Shown here: positions 25,701-35,447 of the stretch, in pieces | How the letters are laid out: each line of letters starts with the position of its first letter | Numbering within the stretch: the stretch's first letter is position 1 | Source: Rhodospirillales bacterium | Lineage (GTDB): Bacteria > Pseudomonadota > Alphaproteobacteria > Rhodospirillales > Defluviicoccaceae | Assembly (NCBI GenBank): GCA_016710335.1 | Contig: JADJXQ010000001.1 | Location: 62,001 to 126,000, forward strand | Reading direction: 5' to 3' | DNA: 64,000 nt | The notes under the pieces: model-generated | The model's database searches: none | What the model saw: the letters and a program-made list of their open reading frames with translations, nothing else | Told to the model about the DNA's origin: nothing | Program-made: the position numbers and the translations under genes

Positions 25701-25725
25701 GGAACCATTTCGCCGCGGGTGGGTT
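25701..25725 (+). promoter_or_regulatory. EcfG-like promoter before the PLDc_N miniprotein
   Basis: GGAAC at 25701-25705, a 16-base spacer, and GGTT at 25722-25725: one mismatch from the alphaproteobacterial EcfG (general stress) consensus GGAAC-N16/17-CGTT. The start codon is 80 bases downstream. Confidence 0.45.
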
Positions 25726-25805
25726 TAAGATGTAGAAGGGCAAGTCTCGCGCACTTGTTTGAAGCCAGCCGGCATCGCCTTGCCACAAATCATGAGGAGA
25801 TAGAG

Positions 25806-25994
25806 ATGGAATTCGGCGGGATTTTTGGCCTGATCATCCTGGCTCTGGACATCTGGGCCATCATCAACGTCATCGGCAGCGCTGCCTCGACCGGCGTTAA
25901 GATTCTCTGGGTCATCGTGATCCTGCTGCTGCCGCTCATCGGCCTCATCCTGTGGTACTTCATGGGCCCGAAAAAAAGCAGCGCCGCCGTTTAG
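25806..25994 (+). CDS. PLDc_N-domain small membrane protein
   Basis: A 62-residue protein with two hydrophobic helices (GIFGLIILALDIWAIINVIG and ILWVIVILLLPLIGLILWYF) and a short basic tail GPKKSS. This is the phospholipase D-nuclease N-terminal (PLDc_N) family pattern, found as a stand-alone two-helix miniprotein in many bacteria. It has no catalytic domain. AGGAG stands five bases before the ATG. The upstream EcfG-like motif suggests induction in general stress. Function is unknown. Confidence 0.8.
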   Translation: MEFGGIFGLIILALDIWAIINVIGSAASTGVKILWVIVILLLPLIGLILWYFMGPKKSSAAV

Positions 25995-26013
25995 AGCAAA
26001 AGGCTAGTGCACG

Positions 26014-26044
26014 GACCCATTCGAACGATTCGGTCGAATGGGTC
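26014..26044. other. Perfect 11-bp inverted repeat
   Basis: GACCCATTCGA (26014-26024) and TCGAATGGGTC (26034-26044) are exact complements around a 9-base spacer. There is no T-run, so it is not a canonical terminator. It lies 20 bases after the PLDc_N gene and could be a hairpin that stabilises or ends that transcript, or a protein-binding palindrome. The remaining 25995-26275 interval holds no gene. Confidence 0.6.
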
Positions 26045-26131
26045 ATGGTTTGCATCAAACTCAAGAGATTACGTGCAGCGGCGCATCCTCTGAACGCGCC
26101 GTTGCACTTTGGCCTCGAAGAAGCCTGTTTG

Positions 26132-26158
26132 GGAACCGACGGAAAGGGTGGTAGCGTT
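26132..26158 (+). promoter_or_regulatory. Possible EcfG-like promoter before the sugar dehydrogenase
   Basis: GGAAC at 26132-26136 and CGTT at 26155-26158 with an 18-base spacer, one longer than the usual 16-17. It is directed at the PQQ-type dehydrogenase gene about 118 bases downstream. Confidence 0.3.
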
Positions 26159-26275
26159 CGCTTGCGGGATCAACGAAGCGGCGCAACATGAGGACTGGGG
26201 CTGGGCGCCACCCAAGTGCAGGGTGGACCGCGCCTGAGCCGGCACCGGCGTCGAACCTGTGGGGAGGAGGACGCC

Positions 26276-28870
26276 TTGGCCCAGACTGCAGTTACACCGA
26301 ACCCGATCTCGGATCCCATCCGCAAGAGCGGCATCAAGGTTGAGCTAGACGACTTCGTCACGCCGCCGCGCACCGACGACGTCAAGCCGTACGCCAACAT
26401 CCAGTTCCTTTATCACGCGGACGACGGCAGCGGCCGCCTCTACCTGATTGACACCCGCGGGGTCGTGTGGCAAATCGAGAACGGCAAGGTTGACCCCTCG
26501 CCACTGCTGGACGTGCGCGGCGACCCGGACTTCGTCAACGGCGGCACCCCCACTGGTCTCCGCAGCTTCGCCTTTCATCCGGACTTCGAAACGCCGAGCG
26601 CCGCCGGCTATGGCAAGCTCTACACCGTCAACGCGAAGACCGTCGCCAGCGCTCCCGCCGGCGTGCCGGTCTTCGACGGGCCATACACGCCGGTCTATCA
26701 CAGCACGATCATCGAGTGGCAGGTCGCCAGACCCGCCGATCCCGGCCCGATCGTTGCCGGCAGCGGCCGGGAGGTGCTACGTGTGGCGCAGCCGGAGAAG
26801 GGTCACGACCTCAACCAGATCGCGTTCAACCCCGCCGCCAAGCCCGGCAGCGAGGACTACGGCGCCCTCTACATCGCCAGCGGCGACGGCGGCAACAATC
26901 CGCCGCGCCCGGACCGCTTCGATGCGGGCCAGGACCTGCAGCAGGCGCTATCCAAGATACTCAGGATCGACCCGCTGAAGAGCGGCAGTGCATCCTACAC
27001 GGTGCCGGCGGATAACCCGTTCGTCGGCCGCAGCGACGCGCTGCCGGAGGTGTGGGCGACCGGGTTCCGCAATCCGCAGAACTTCAGCTTCGATCAGGGC
27101 GGCCGCGGCGACCTGCTGATCGGCGAGATCGGCCAGGCGCAGATCGAGGAGGTCAACATCGGCGTCGCAGGCGGCAACTATGGCTGGCAGCCGCGGGAAG
27201 GCACGTTCGCCACCGCGCGCGGCGACCAGGGTGTGCTATACACCCTGCCCGGCGACGATAGCGGCTTCACCTACCCGGTGGCCCAGTACGACCACGACGA
27301 GGGCCGCGCCATCGCCGGCGGCTTCGTCTACCGCGGTGCCGACATTCCCGAACTCGCCGGACACTACGTGTTCGGCGACATCGCCGCCGGACGGGTTTTC
27401 CACGTGCCGCTGTCGGCGCTCCAGACCGCGCAGAAATCGGGTCGGCCGGCGGAAATCAAGGAGCTGACGCTGCTCGTCAACGGCGCCGAGCGCACGCTGC
27501 TGGACGTGGTCAAAGCGTCGCGGGCGGACCTCCGCTTCGGGCAGGACGCCAACGGCGAGATTTACGTCCTGACCAAGCAGGACGGCCAAGTCCGCAAGCT
27601 CGCCAGCGCCTCCGATGTGGCACCGACCCCAACGCCCGATCCCGGCCCAGTTGCCGGGCTGGGCCGGGTGGAGGCCGAGGACCTGGCGCTCACCCGGTAC
27701 GTCGTGGCGTCGAGCAGCGAGGCGTCAGGCGGCGCGTTGATCCGGACGTTGAGCAACGGCGTCGCCACCCACACGTTCAACGGCACCAAGGGCACATACG
27801 ACCTGAAGGTGCGTTACCTGGACGAAGACGACGGCACCAGCCGCGGGACATTGAAGGTGGCGGGGGTCGAGGTCGACCGCTGGGACTTCGACAAGGGCGA
27901 CGGCTGGACCATCCGTAGCAAAACGGTGAGCCTCGACACCGGCGACCGCATCGAGCTGGCCACGACCCAGAACGCCGGCGAGTACGGCCGCGTCGATTAC
28001 CTGGAGGTGGCGCGGTCGGACGGCACGCCGGTGCCAACTCCGACACCGACCCCAACGCCCGATCCCGGCCCGACGGCAGGAGTTGGCCGACTGGAGGCCG
28101 AGGACCTGGCGCTCACCCGGTACGCCGTGGCGTCGAGCAGCGAGGCGTCCGGCGGCGCGTTGATCCGGACGTTGAGCAACGGCGTCGCCACCCACACGTT
28201 CAACGGCACCAAGGGCACATATGACCTGAAGGTGCGCTACCTGGACGAAGACGACGGCACCAGCCGCGGGACATTGAAGGTGGCGGGGGTCGAGGTCGAC
28301 CGCTGGGACTTCGACAAGGGCGACGGCTGGACCGTCCGTAGCAAAACGGTGAGCCTCGACACCGGCGACCGCATCGAGCTGGCCACGACCCAGAACGCCG
28401 GTGAGTACGGCCGCGTCGATTACCTGGAGGTGACGCGGTCGGACGGCACGCCGGCGCCAACTCCGACACCGACGCCAACGCCCGATCCCGGCCCGACGGC
28501 AGGAGTTGGCCGACTGGAGGCCGAGGACCTGGCGCTGACCCGCTACGCCGTAACGTCCAGCAGCGAGGCGTCCGGCGGCGAGTTGATCCGGACGTTCAGC
28601 AACGGCGTCGCCACTCACACGTTTGGCGGCGATAACGGACGATACAAGATCTCGGTGCGCTATCTGGATGAGGACGACGGAAGCGGTTCCGGGGCGGTGA
28701 CGGTCGAGGGCAAGCAGATCAGCAACTGGCGTTTCGACGCTGGCGGCGGCTGGAAGACCCACTCGCTGTTCGCCAACCTCGAACAAGGCGACCGCATCGA
28801 CATCAGCACTGCCCGCGATGCCGGCGAATACGGCCGCGTCGACTACGTGGAGTTGGAACTCTGGACGTGA
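26276..28870 (+). CDS. PQQ-dependent sugar dehydrogenase-like protein with triplicated C-terminal modules
   Basis: A 864-residue protein. The first ~440 residues are a glucose/sorbosone dehydrogenase beta-propeller (GHDLNQIAFNP, LYIASGDGGNN, VWATGFRNPQNFSFD, GGNYGWQPREG, YDHDEGRAIAGGFVYRG, HYVFGDI). Three ~141-residue modules follow, each starting RVEAEDLALTRY or RLEAEDLALTRY, ending in YGRVDYLEV-type strands, and joined by Pro-Thr linkers; they resemble CBM6/35-like jelly rolls. The family oxidises aldoses with periplasmic PQQ. TTG 26276 is chosen because GGGGAGGAGG lies six bases upstream. No signal peptide is visible from either this start or GTG 26216, which is odd for this family. Confidence 0.8.
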   Translation: MAQTAVTPNPISDPIRKSGIKVELDDFVTPPRTDDVKPYANIQFLYHADDGSGRLYLIDTRGVVWQIENGKVDPSPLLDVRGDPDFVNGGTPTGLRSFAFHPDFETPSAAGYGKLYTVNAKTVASAPAGVPVFDGPYTPVYHSTIIEWQVARPADPGPIVAGSGREVLRVAQPEKGHDLNQIAFNPAAKPGSEDYGALYIASGDGGNNPPRPDRFDAGQDLQQALSKILRIDPLKSGSASYTVPADNPFVGRSDALPEVWATGFRNPQNFSFDQGGRGDLLIGEIGQAQIEEVNIGVAGGNYGWQPREGTFATARGDQGVLYTLPGDDSGFTYPVAQYDHDEGRAIAGGFVYRGADIPELAGHYVFGDIAAGRVFHVPLSALQTAQKSGRPAEIKELTLLVNGAERTLLDVVKASRADLRFGQDANGEIYVLTKQDGQVRKLASASDVAPTPTPDPGPVAGLGRVEAEDLALTRYVVASSSEASGGALIRTLSNGVATHTFNGTKGTYDLKVRYLDEDDGTSRGTLKVAGVEVDRWDFDKGDGWTIRSKTVSLDTGDRIELATTQNAGEYGRVDYLEVARSDGTPVPTPTPTPTPDPGPTAGVGRLEAEDLALTRYAVASSSEASGGALIRTLSNGVATHTFNGTKGTYDLKVRYLDEDDGTSRGTLKVAGVEVDRWDFDKGDGWTVRSKTVSLDTGDRIELATTQNAGEYGRVDYLEVTRSDGTPAPTPTPTPTPDPGPTAGVGRLEAEDLALTRYAVTSSSEASGGELIRTFSNGVATHTFGGDNGRYKISVRYLDEDDGSGSGAVTVEGKQISNWRFDAGGGWKTHSLFANLEQGDRIDISTARDAGEYGRVDYVELELWT
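27668..28870. repeat. Three direct repeats of 423 bp
   Basis: Equivalent points (GAGGCCGAGG) fall at 27671, 28094 and 28517, exactly 423 bases apart. Copies 1 and 2 are almost identical at the DNA level, including silent positions; copy 3 begins identically but diverges after about 28620. All lie in frame within the sugar dehydrogenase gene. Confidence 0.9.
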
Positions 28871-28878
28871 CACCGCGC

Positions 28879-28903
28879 TGAGGCCGACCTCGCGGCCGCC
28901 TCA
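28879..28903. terminator. Possible hairpin between convergent genes
   Basis: TGAGGC at 28879-28884 pairs with GCCTCA at 28898-28903, nine bases after the sugar dehydrogenase stop and before the convergent PRC-barrel gene end. No T-run is present, so termination here is only a guess. Confidence 0.3.
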
Positions 28904-28982
28904 GAGGAGGCACGCCCTTGCTCTTCTTACGGAGGGACGAGGTACGGGCCAGCGCCGCACCCCCACCCGACCCTCGCAACGA

Positions 28983-29690
28983 CTACTTCGGCGTGTTCTG
29001 GTCGAAGTAGGATTGCGTCTCCTGGCGCCACGCCGCCTGGTCCGGGCTGTTGATATTCTCCTCGGTGATCTTCGGAGCTTTCTCGAAGGCGTCCTCAGGC
29101 ATGTTGACCAGCACCACGTCCATCGCATCGGTAAAGCCGACTTTGCCGACCGGAACCGCGACGATGTCCTCGCCCATCCCGAGGAAGCCGCCGGTCGCGA
29201 CGAGAAGATGCGATGCGGTACCGTCGGCTGGATTGACGATCACGTCCTCAACGTCGCCGAGATCCTCGTCCTGCAAGTTACGCACGTCGGCGCCGATCAC
29301 GTCCCGGGCACGGAGCGCCTGATGCTGTCCAATCTTGCTCGCGGCCTGCTCCAGCCGTTGCTGGCGCGCCCGTTCGTCAGCCGGTTGCAGAACGCCCTGC
29401 GTCACCAAGCCGCTTTCGCGCTCGGTCATCAGGTCGTTGAGAGCCTCGACGACCTCTTCACAGGCGTCATCCCGGTCGACGCTGGCGAGGTAGACGGCGG
29501 CGCTCTTCATCGACGACACGCCGCGCCGGTCCTTGCTGTCGAGATGCTGCATCACCGGCTGATACTTGTCGGTGACCTGGCCCAGGTCCTTCATGCACTC
29601 CGACTGATCGGCTTTGACCGACGGCGCCGTCAGCAGAGGTGCCGCCGCCGCCACTGCGATCGTCATCGTCGTCATCCACGCCACTCGCAT
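28983..29690 (-). CDS. Secreted PRC-barrel domain protein
   Basis: A 235-residue protein with a Sec signal peptide (MRVAWMTTMTIAVAAAAPLL..., cleavage near KA-DQ). An alpha-helical first half contains two cysteines (SECMKDL, DDACEEV). It is followed by a PRC-barrel domain: ALRARDVIGADVRNLQDEDL, GDVEDVIVNPADGT, and FLGMGEDIVAVPVGKV. PRC-barrels mediate protein or RNA contacts, and periplasmic ones are common in alphaproteobacterial stress regulons. ATG 29690 is chosen for GGAGG five bases upstream. A perfect EcfG-type promoter lies about 70 bases upstream. Confidence 0.85.
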   Translation of the reverse strand: MRVAWMTTMTIAVAAAAPLLTAPSVKADQSECMKDLGQVTDKYQPVMQHLDSKDRRGVSSMKSAAVYLASVDRDDACEEVVEALNDLMTERESGLVTQGVLQPADERARQQRLEQAASKIGQHQALRARDVIGADVRNLQDEDLGDVEDVIVNPADGTASHLLVATGGFLGMGEDIVAVPVGKVGFTDAMDVVLVNMPEDAFEKAPKITEENINSPDQAAWRQETQSYFDQNTPK

Positions 29691-29760
29691 AACCACCTCC
29701 GCTTCCGCTGGGACAAAAGAACGTCGACCGCCCTTGGCGACGACGTGATTGCTCGCGAAG

Positions 29761-29785
29761 AACGCTCGACCGCCGTCAAGGTTCC
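29761..29785 (-). promoter_or_regulatory. EcfG-type promoter of the PRC-barrel gene
   Basis: Minus strand: GGAAC (29785-29781), a 16-base spacer, CGTT (29764-29761). This is an exact match to the general-stress consensus GGAAC-N16/17-CGTT. Confidence 0.6.
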
Positions 29786-29801
29786 ACAGGAACGCTAGGC
29801 C

Positions 29802-31151
29802 TCATGGGGCGCGGCGTCCGACGCGGAGATCGTTGTCGCGGAAAATCAGGTCGATGGCGCTCTTGTCATCGGGATGGGAGAGGTCGGCGTGGCAGCCCGT
29901 CAACAGGGTGTCGCAGTGCCGGTCGATAACCGATCGCTGGTGCCCTGTCGGCAGGTTCAGGCGCAGGTCGACCAAAGCATGAAGGAGGTGCAGGGCGACC
30001 GTGCGGTCCCCTTGCGCGTACGGCCTCAGTTGCCCGAACATCGCGTCGGCGAAGTTCTCGAAGGTCGTCGGTTCCGCGACCACGCGGAGATCGCCGTTGT
30101 CGTCGAAGCGGTAGCGGTAGGGGATTTCCCTGCCTGCCAATTTCTTCAGTGCGGCGCTGAACCAGTCTATGCAATAGCACGCGGTGAACGGGTCGTTGAT
30201 GCCGGGCGACAGCGCCCGGATCGCCACCTCCGCCAACTGCTTCACGAGAAACAGCACGTCCTGCGACGGCGTGCGGCGGGCGCCGAGCACGAACGCCGCG
30301 CGCACGCTGCGTATGGCGGCGGCGTCGACGAGCGCGGACGGCTTGGCAAGAACAAGAGGGGACGTATGGGAGACGAAGGCGCCGGGGGCGACGGTCATCC
30401 ACAGCACCAGTCCCTTTTTCTTGGCTGCGGCGATCAACTGGGAGCCCTCGATGTTTTGGACGTAGCCGACGTCGCCCGCGTCGACCGCCACCGCGTCCTC
30501 GCTGGGAAGCGGAACGCCGCCGTCGTCGGCGGAAAACCCGGCCGGGGGTCCGGCGCCCTCGCCCAGGTGGTCCGGATAGAGGATGTCGATCCGCTTCAGG
30601 AGATCGTGACCGATGCCGGCGATCATCTGCGAGATGTGGATGTTCTCCGGGATGTGGTGGATGAAGTAAATAAGCACGCCGAGGCTTGCGACACCCATTA
30701 GCAACGCGCCCAGCACCGCAAGCGTCGGCACGAAGACGTAGGCCCCGGCCGAGTCTTCACCCCCGTAGACGCTGGTCAGGACCAGGATGCAATAAAGGAA
30801 GGTGGCGACGAAGGTGCCGAGGGTGACTTGATTTCCGCGGTCGGTCATAAAGTTGGTCATCAGGCGCGGCCCGAAGTTCATCGCCGTCGACGCCACCGCG
30901 ACGATGGTGATCGAGAAGGTGACGCCCGCCACCGTGATCATCGAGCCGGCGATCGTTTGCAACACCGCGCGGGCGCCGTCGGCCTCGTAGGCATGAAGCC
31001 AGGGGATGCCATCGATCCAGGAACTGCCGATCAATCTATCCAGGCTGACCATGCCGAAAGCGGACGCCGCGGCGGCGATCGCCATTGCCGTCGGGACGAA
31101 CCAATAGCTTTGACTTATACCGTTCACCAACTTCCAAACCTGCGCGCGCAC
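29802..31151 (-). CDS. DUF2254 membrane protein
   Basis: A 449-residue predicted inner-membrane protein. Hydrophobic segments near the start (QSYWFVPTAMAIAAAASAFG), in AGSMITVAGVTFSITIVAVA and VATFLYCILVLTSVY are followed by a soluble C-terminal half with the DUF2254 features IHHIPENIHISQMIAGI, ALSPGINDPFTACYCIDW and LDRH-like CD motifs. Function is unknown; it resembles a channel or transporter scaffold. GTG 31151 is selected because GGAGG lies five bases upstream and the protein then starts as family members do. The frame stays open far upstream, antisense to the hemerythrin gene; ATG 31313 is a second candidate. Confidence 0.82.
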   Translation of the reverse strand: MRAQVWKLVNGISQSYWFVPTAMAIAAAASAFGMVSLDRLIGSSWIDGIPWLHAYEADGARAVLQTIAGSMITVAGVTFSITIVAVASTAMNFGPRLMTNFMTDRGNQVTLGTFVATFLYCILVLTSVYGGEDSAGAYVFVPTLAVLGALLMGVASLGVLIYFIHHIPENIHISQMIAGIGHDLLKRIDILYPDHLGEGAGPPAGFSADDGGVPLPSEDAVAVDAGDVGYVQNIEGSQLIAAAKKKGLVLWMTVAPGAFVSHTSPLVLAKPSALVDAAAIRSVRAAFVLGARRTPSQDVLFLVKQLAEVAIRALSPGINDPFTACYCIDWFSAALKKLAGREIPYRYRFDDNGDLRVVAEPTTFENFADAMFGQLRPYAQGDRTVALHLLHALVDLRLNLPTGHQRSVIDRHCDTLLTGCHADLSHPDDKSAIDLIFRDNDLRVGRRAP

Positions 31152-31270
31152 TCGGTCCTCCAGATCATCGTCATTCGGTGCCGGGCCATTGAAGCCGGGT
31201 TTGCTCGACCGCGATAGCCCCGAAACGTTTACCCGCGTCCCCGGCAGCGGTGGCGGCGCCGGCGGCACTC

Positions 31271-31298
31271 GGAACCGGGCGCACCCGCCAAGCGTTCC
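31271..31298. promoter_or_regulatory. Bidirectional EcfG-type promoter, hemerythrin / DUF2254
   Basis: Plus strand: GGAAC (31271-31275), 17-base spacer, CGTT (31293-31296), an exact consensus match directed at the hemerythrin gene. Minus strand: GGAAC (31298-31294), 17-base spacer, GGTT (3176-type end, 31276-31273), one mismatch, directed at DUF2254. The two sites are the two ends of one GGAACC...CGTTCC sequence. Confidence 0.55.
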
Positions 31299-31352
31299 CC
31301 CGTCATCAAGCATCGACAGTGACATCAGCATCGACAGTGACAGGGAGACCCC

Positions 31353-31775
31353 ATGAACACCATCTTTGACCTCCTCGAAGCCGACCATCGCGAAGTCAAG
31401 CAACTGATGAAGAAGGCCGAGGACGACCCAAGCCTGATGGCGAAGATCGAGCAGGAACTGGACGTGCACACCCGGTTCGAGGAAGAGATCTTCTACGTGG
31501 AAGCCGAGGCAGTTACCGGCATGAAGGAAGAAATCCAGGACGACCTGGAAGAGCACCAGGAAGCGAAGGAGATGCTGGAAAAGCTGTCCAAGCTCAAAGC
31601 TGGCGGCAAGGAGTGGACATCGGCGCTGAGAGAGCTTGCGGATGCCCTCGATCATCACATAAAAGATGAGGAAACCAAGCTGTTCCCGGAAGCCCGCAAG
31701 AAGATCGACGTCATCCGTTCTGAAGAGATGACGGAACAGTATATGGTGATGAAAGAGAAAGCGAAGGCAGCCTGA
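31353..31775 (+). CDS. Hemerythrin HHE-domain protein
   Basis: A 140-residue helical protein with the metal ligands of a hemerythrin-like bundle: DHREVKQLM, HTRFEEEIFY, EHQEAKEML and HHIKDEETKLF. The family binds a di-iron centre that can bind oxygen or nitric oxide, or sense redox/iron. No signal peptide, so cytosolic. It follows an exact EcfG promoter match, and the leader holds two 14-base direct copies (CATCGACAGTGACA, 31311 and 31329) 18 bases apart. AGGGAG lies six bases before the ATG. It ends at a strong hairpin. Confidence 0.88.
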   Translation: MNTIFDLLEADHREVKQLMKKAEDDPSLMAKIEQELDVHTRFEEEIFYVEAEAVTGMKEEIQDDLEEHQEAKEMLEKLSKLKAGGKEWTSALRELADALDHHIKDEETKLFPEARKKIDVIRSEEMTEQYMVMKEKAKAA

Positions 31776-31784
31776 CCCAGGCTG

Positions 31785-31808
31785 GGGACGCGGGAATCGC
31801 CGCGTCCC
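31785..31808 (+). terminator. Terminator-like hairpin after the hemerythrin gene
   Basis: GGGACGCGG (31785-31793) and CCGCGTCCC (31800-31808) form a perfect 9-bp stem with a 6-base loop, ten bases past the stop codon. Only a short TCTT follows. A second 7-bp hairpin (GTCACCT/AGGTGAC) lies at 31819-31835. Confidence 0.5.
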
Positions 31809-31946
31809 TCTTGCCGCCGTCACCTTCGAGGTGACAGGCTTCCTCGAAGAACGTCGAGCGCCGTGACCGCTCGTTCTGACCGGGTGCCCATCGCGCCGAT
31901 TTACCGAAGGACCTTCATAGGTCGACTGTCGAGCGAAGGCTGACAC

Positions 31947-32423
31947 ATGTTTTTCGAGTCCTGGACCGGCCTGCTTCGGATCATTGTCGTTGGCTCCGCC
32001 TGCTATATTGCCCTCATCCTCATGCTGAGGGTGTCCGGCAAACGCACCCTCAGCAAGATGAACGCTTTCGATCTCGTGGTAACGGTGGCGCTTGGCTCCA
32101 CCTTCGCCACGGTAGTCATCGATCGTTCGGTCCCGCTCGCTGACGGCGCTGTCGCCCTGGGTTTGTTGATCTTCCTGCAGTACGCCATCACTTGGATGTC
32201 GGTGCGATCCGATCGCGTCCAGGCCTTGGTCAAGAGCGAGCCGACCTTGCTGGTACGGGACGGCGGTTTTCTCGACGACGCGATGCGGCGGCAGCGGGTG
32301 TCAAGAGAGGAAGTTCTGGCGGCTATCCGCGAGGAGGGCAACGCCTCGCTAGAGGGAACGGCGCTTGTGGTGCTGGAAACCGACGGCACCATGAGCGTCA
32401 TTCGCAAGTCGAACGATGCGTGA
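31947..32423 (+). CDS. DUF421 membrane protein (YetF/YcaP type)
   Basis: A 158-residue protein with three hydrophobic segments (LLRIIVVGSACYIALILML, FDLVVTVALGSTFATVVI, GAVALGLLIFLQYAITWMSV) followed by a small cytosolic domain containing KSEPTLLVRDGGFLDDAMRRQRVSREEVLAAIRE. This is the DUF421 architecture. Biochemical role is unknown, though some relatives respond to envelope stress. It stands just upstream of miaA; no clear EcfG motif was found before it. Confidence 0.84.
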   Translation: MFFESWTGLLRIIVVGSACYIALILMLRVSGKRTLSKMNAFDLVVTVALGSTFATVVIDRSVPLADGAVALGLLIFLQYAITWMSVRSDRVQALVKSEPTLLVRDGGFLDDAMRRQRVSREEVLAAIREEGNASLEGTALVVLETDGTMSVIRKSNDA

Positions 32424-32435
32424 AGGCGCGCCGGC

Positions 32436-33455
32436 TTGCGCGAAGAAGCGCGGCGCGCGGCGCGTCAGGCGGATCCGCGCATAGGGACGTCCGAAGCGAA
32501 CCTGACTCCCGTCGTTGTCATCGCCGGCCCGACGGCGAGTGGCAAATCTGCGCTGGCGGTGGATGTTGCCGAAGCCGTCCGCGGCACCGTGATCAATGCC
32601 GACAGCATGCAGGTCTACCGGGAGCTGCGAGTGCTGACTGCGCGTCCCAGCCCAGCCGATGAGGCTCGGGCGCCACACCGGCTGTTCGGCGTGCTGCCGG
32701 CGGCGAAGCGGTGCTCTGTCGGACGCTGGCTGGCGATGGCGGTGAGCGAGATCCAATCGGCGCGTGAGGATGGCCGTGTTCCGGTGGTCGTCGGCGGCAC
32801 CGGGCTTTACCTCAAAGCCTTGATACACGGGCTGACGCCGATCCCCATCATCCCCGCGAACGTACGGGCACAGGCAGAGGCGTTGCACGCGCGGCTGGGC
32901 GGCGCGGCGTTTCGGGCGGCGCTGGCGGCGCTCGACCCGGAAAGCGCCGGTCGTCTGCGGGAGAGCGACCCTCAACGCCTGATCCGTGCGTACGAGGTGG
33001 CGGCGGCCACCGGTCGGCCGATCGGCGACTGGCGCCGCTCAGCACCGGCGTCCCCGGCCGGCTGCGGGCCGTTCGTCGTCGTGGTCGTCCGGCCGCCGCG
33101 GGAGACCTTGTATGCGTCCATCGACGTTCGTTTCGACAGGATGATTGCCGACGGCGTCGTGGACGAGGTGCGCACAATCGTGGCTATGCGGCTCGATCCG
33201 AGCCTGCCGGCGATGAAGGCGGTCGGGGTGCGGGAACTGGCGGCGGCGCTCGACGGCAACAGCACCATGGAGGTAGCGGTCGCCGCGGCGAAACAGGCAT
33301 CGCGGAACTACGCCAAGCGGCAATTGACGTGGTTGCGCCACCAGTTGGCCGCCGACGTGTCGCTGGACGAGAAATATTCGGAAAGTTTCCGCGCAAAAAC
33401 CCTTTCGAACATTCGCCGGTTTCTGTTGACCCGCGGCGCGCGACCCTCTACATGA
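32436..33455 (+). CDS. miaA: tRNA dimethylallyltransferase MiaA
   Basis: An up-to-339-residue protein with the P-loop AGPTASGKSALA, the INADSMQVYRELRVLTARPS segment, GGTGLYLKALIHG, and the C-terminal KRQLTWLRHQ. It prenylates A37 of tRNAs that read UNN codons. The start is uncertain: the earliest in-frame codon is TTG 32436 and the conserved part starts at LTPVVVIAGPT, so 10-25 N-terminal residues may be superfluous. The stop is followed 102 bases later by ilvB, with a promoter candidate in the miaA 3' end. Confidence 0.9.
   Translation: MREEARRAARQADPRIGTSEANLTPVVVIAGPTASGKSALAVDVAEAVRGTVINADSMQVYRELRVLTARPSPADEARAPHRLFGVLPAAKRCSVGRWLAMAVSEIQSAREDGRVPVVVGGTGLYLKALIHGLTPIPIIPANVRAQAEALHARLGGAAFRAALAALDPESAGRLRESDPQRLIRAYEVAAATGRPIGDWRRSAPASPAGCGPFVVVVVRPPRETLYASIDVRFDRMIADGVVDEVRTIVAMRLDPSLPAMKAVGVRELAAALDGNSTMEVAVAAAKQASRNYAKRQLTWLRHQLAADVSLDEKYSESFRAKTLSNIRRFLLTRGARPST
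33426..33454 (+). promoter_or_regulatory. Possible sigma-70-type promoter of ilvB
   Basis: TTGACC at 33426-33431, a 17-base spacer, TACATG at 33449-33454, inside the end of miaA and about 100 bases before the ilvB start. Confidence 0.35.
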
Positions 33456-33557
33456 CACGTGCAGCCGCGAAAACCGAGGCGTGCACGCGCGAACACGGTG
33501 GCCGCTCCCCCGAGCCACGCCCCCACTCAGCCGATAGAGAGAGAAGAGAACAGCGAC

Positions 33558-35321
<1,764 letters not shown>

Positions 35322-35447
35322 CGCGCCTTTACCTTCCGCCGCGGGCGGCGGTCGTCGCCGCCCCGGTCTTTCCGCACGACAACCCCATCGGCTCGGCAAT
35401 CCGCACCGCGCGTGCGATCCAGCCCACCAAGCTTAGGAGCATTGACC

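Noticed and set aside
27668..28870. CRISPR or mobile-element interpretation of the repeats
   Set aside because: The 423-bp units are in-frame protein modules without spacers or terminal inverted repeats. No CRISPR array was seen anywhere in the window.
31152..31946. Upstream extension of the DUF2254 frame to 714 codons
   Set aside because: The extension runs antisense through the hemerythrin gene and the promoter region; the GTG with GGAGG at 31151 gives a family-like start.
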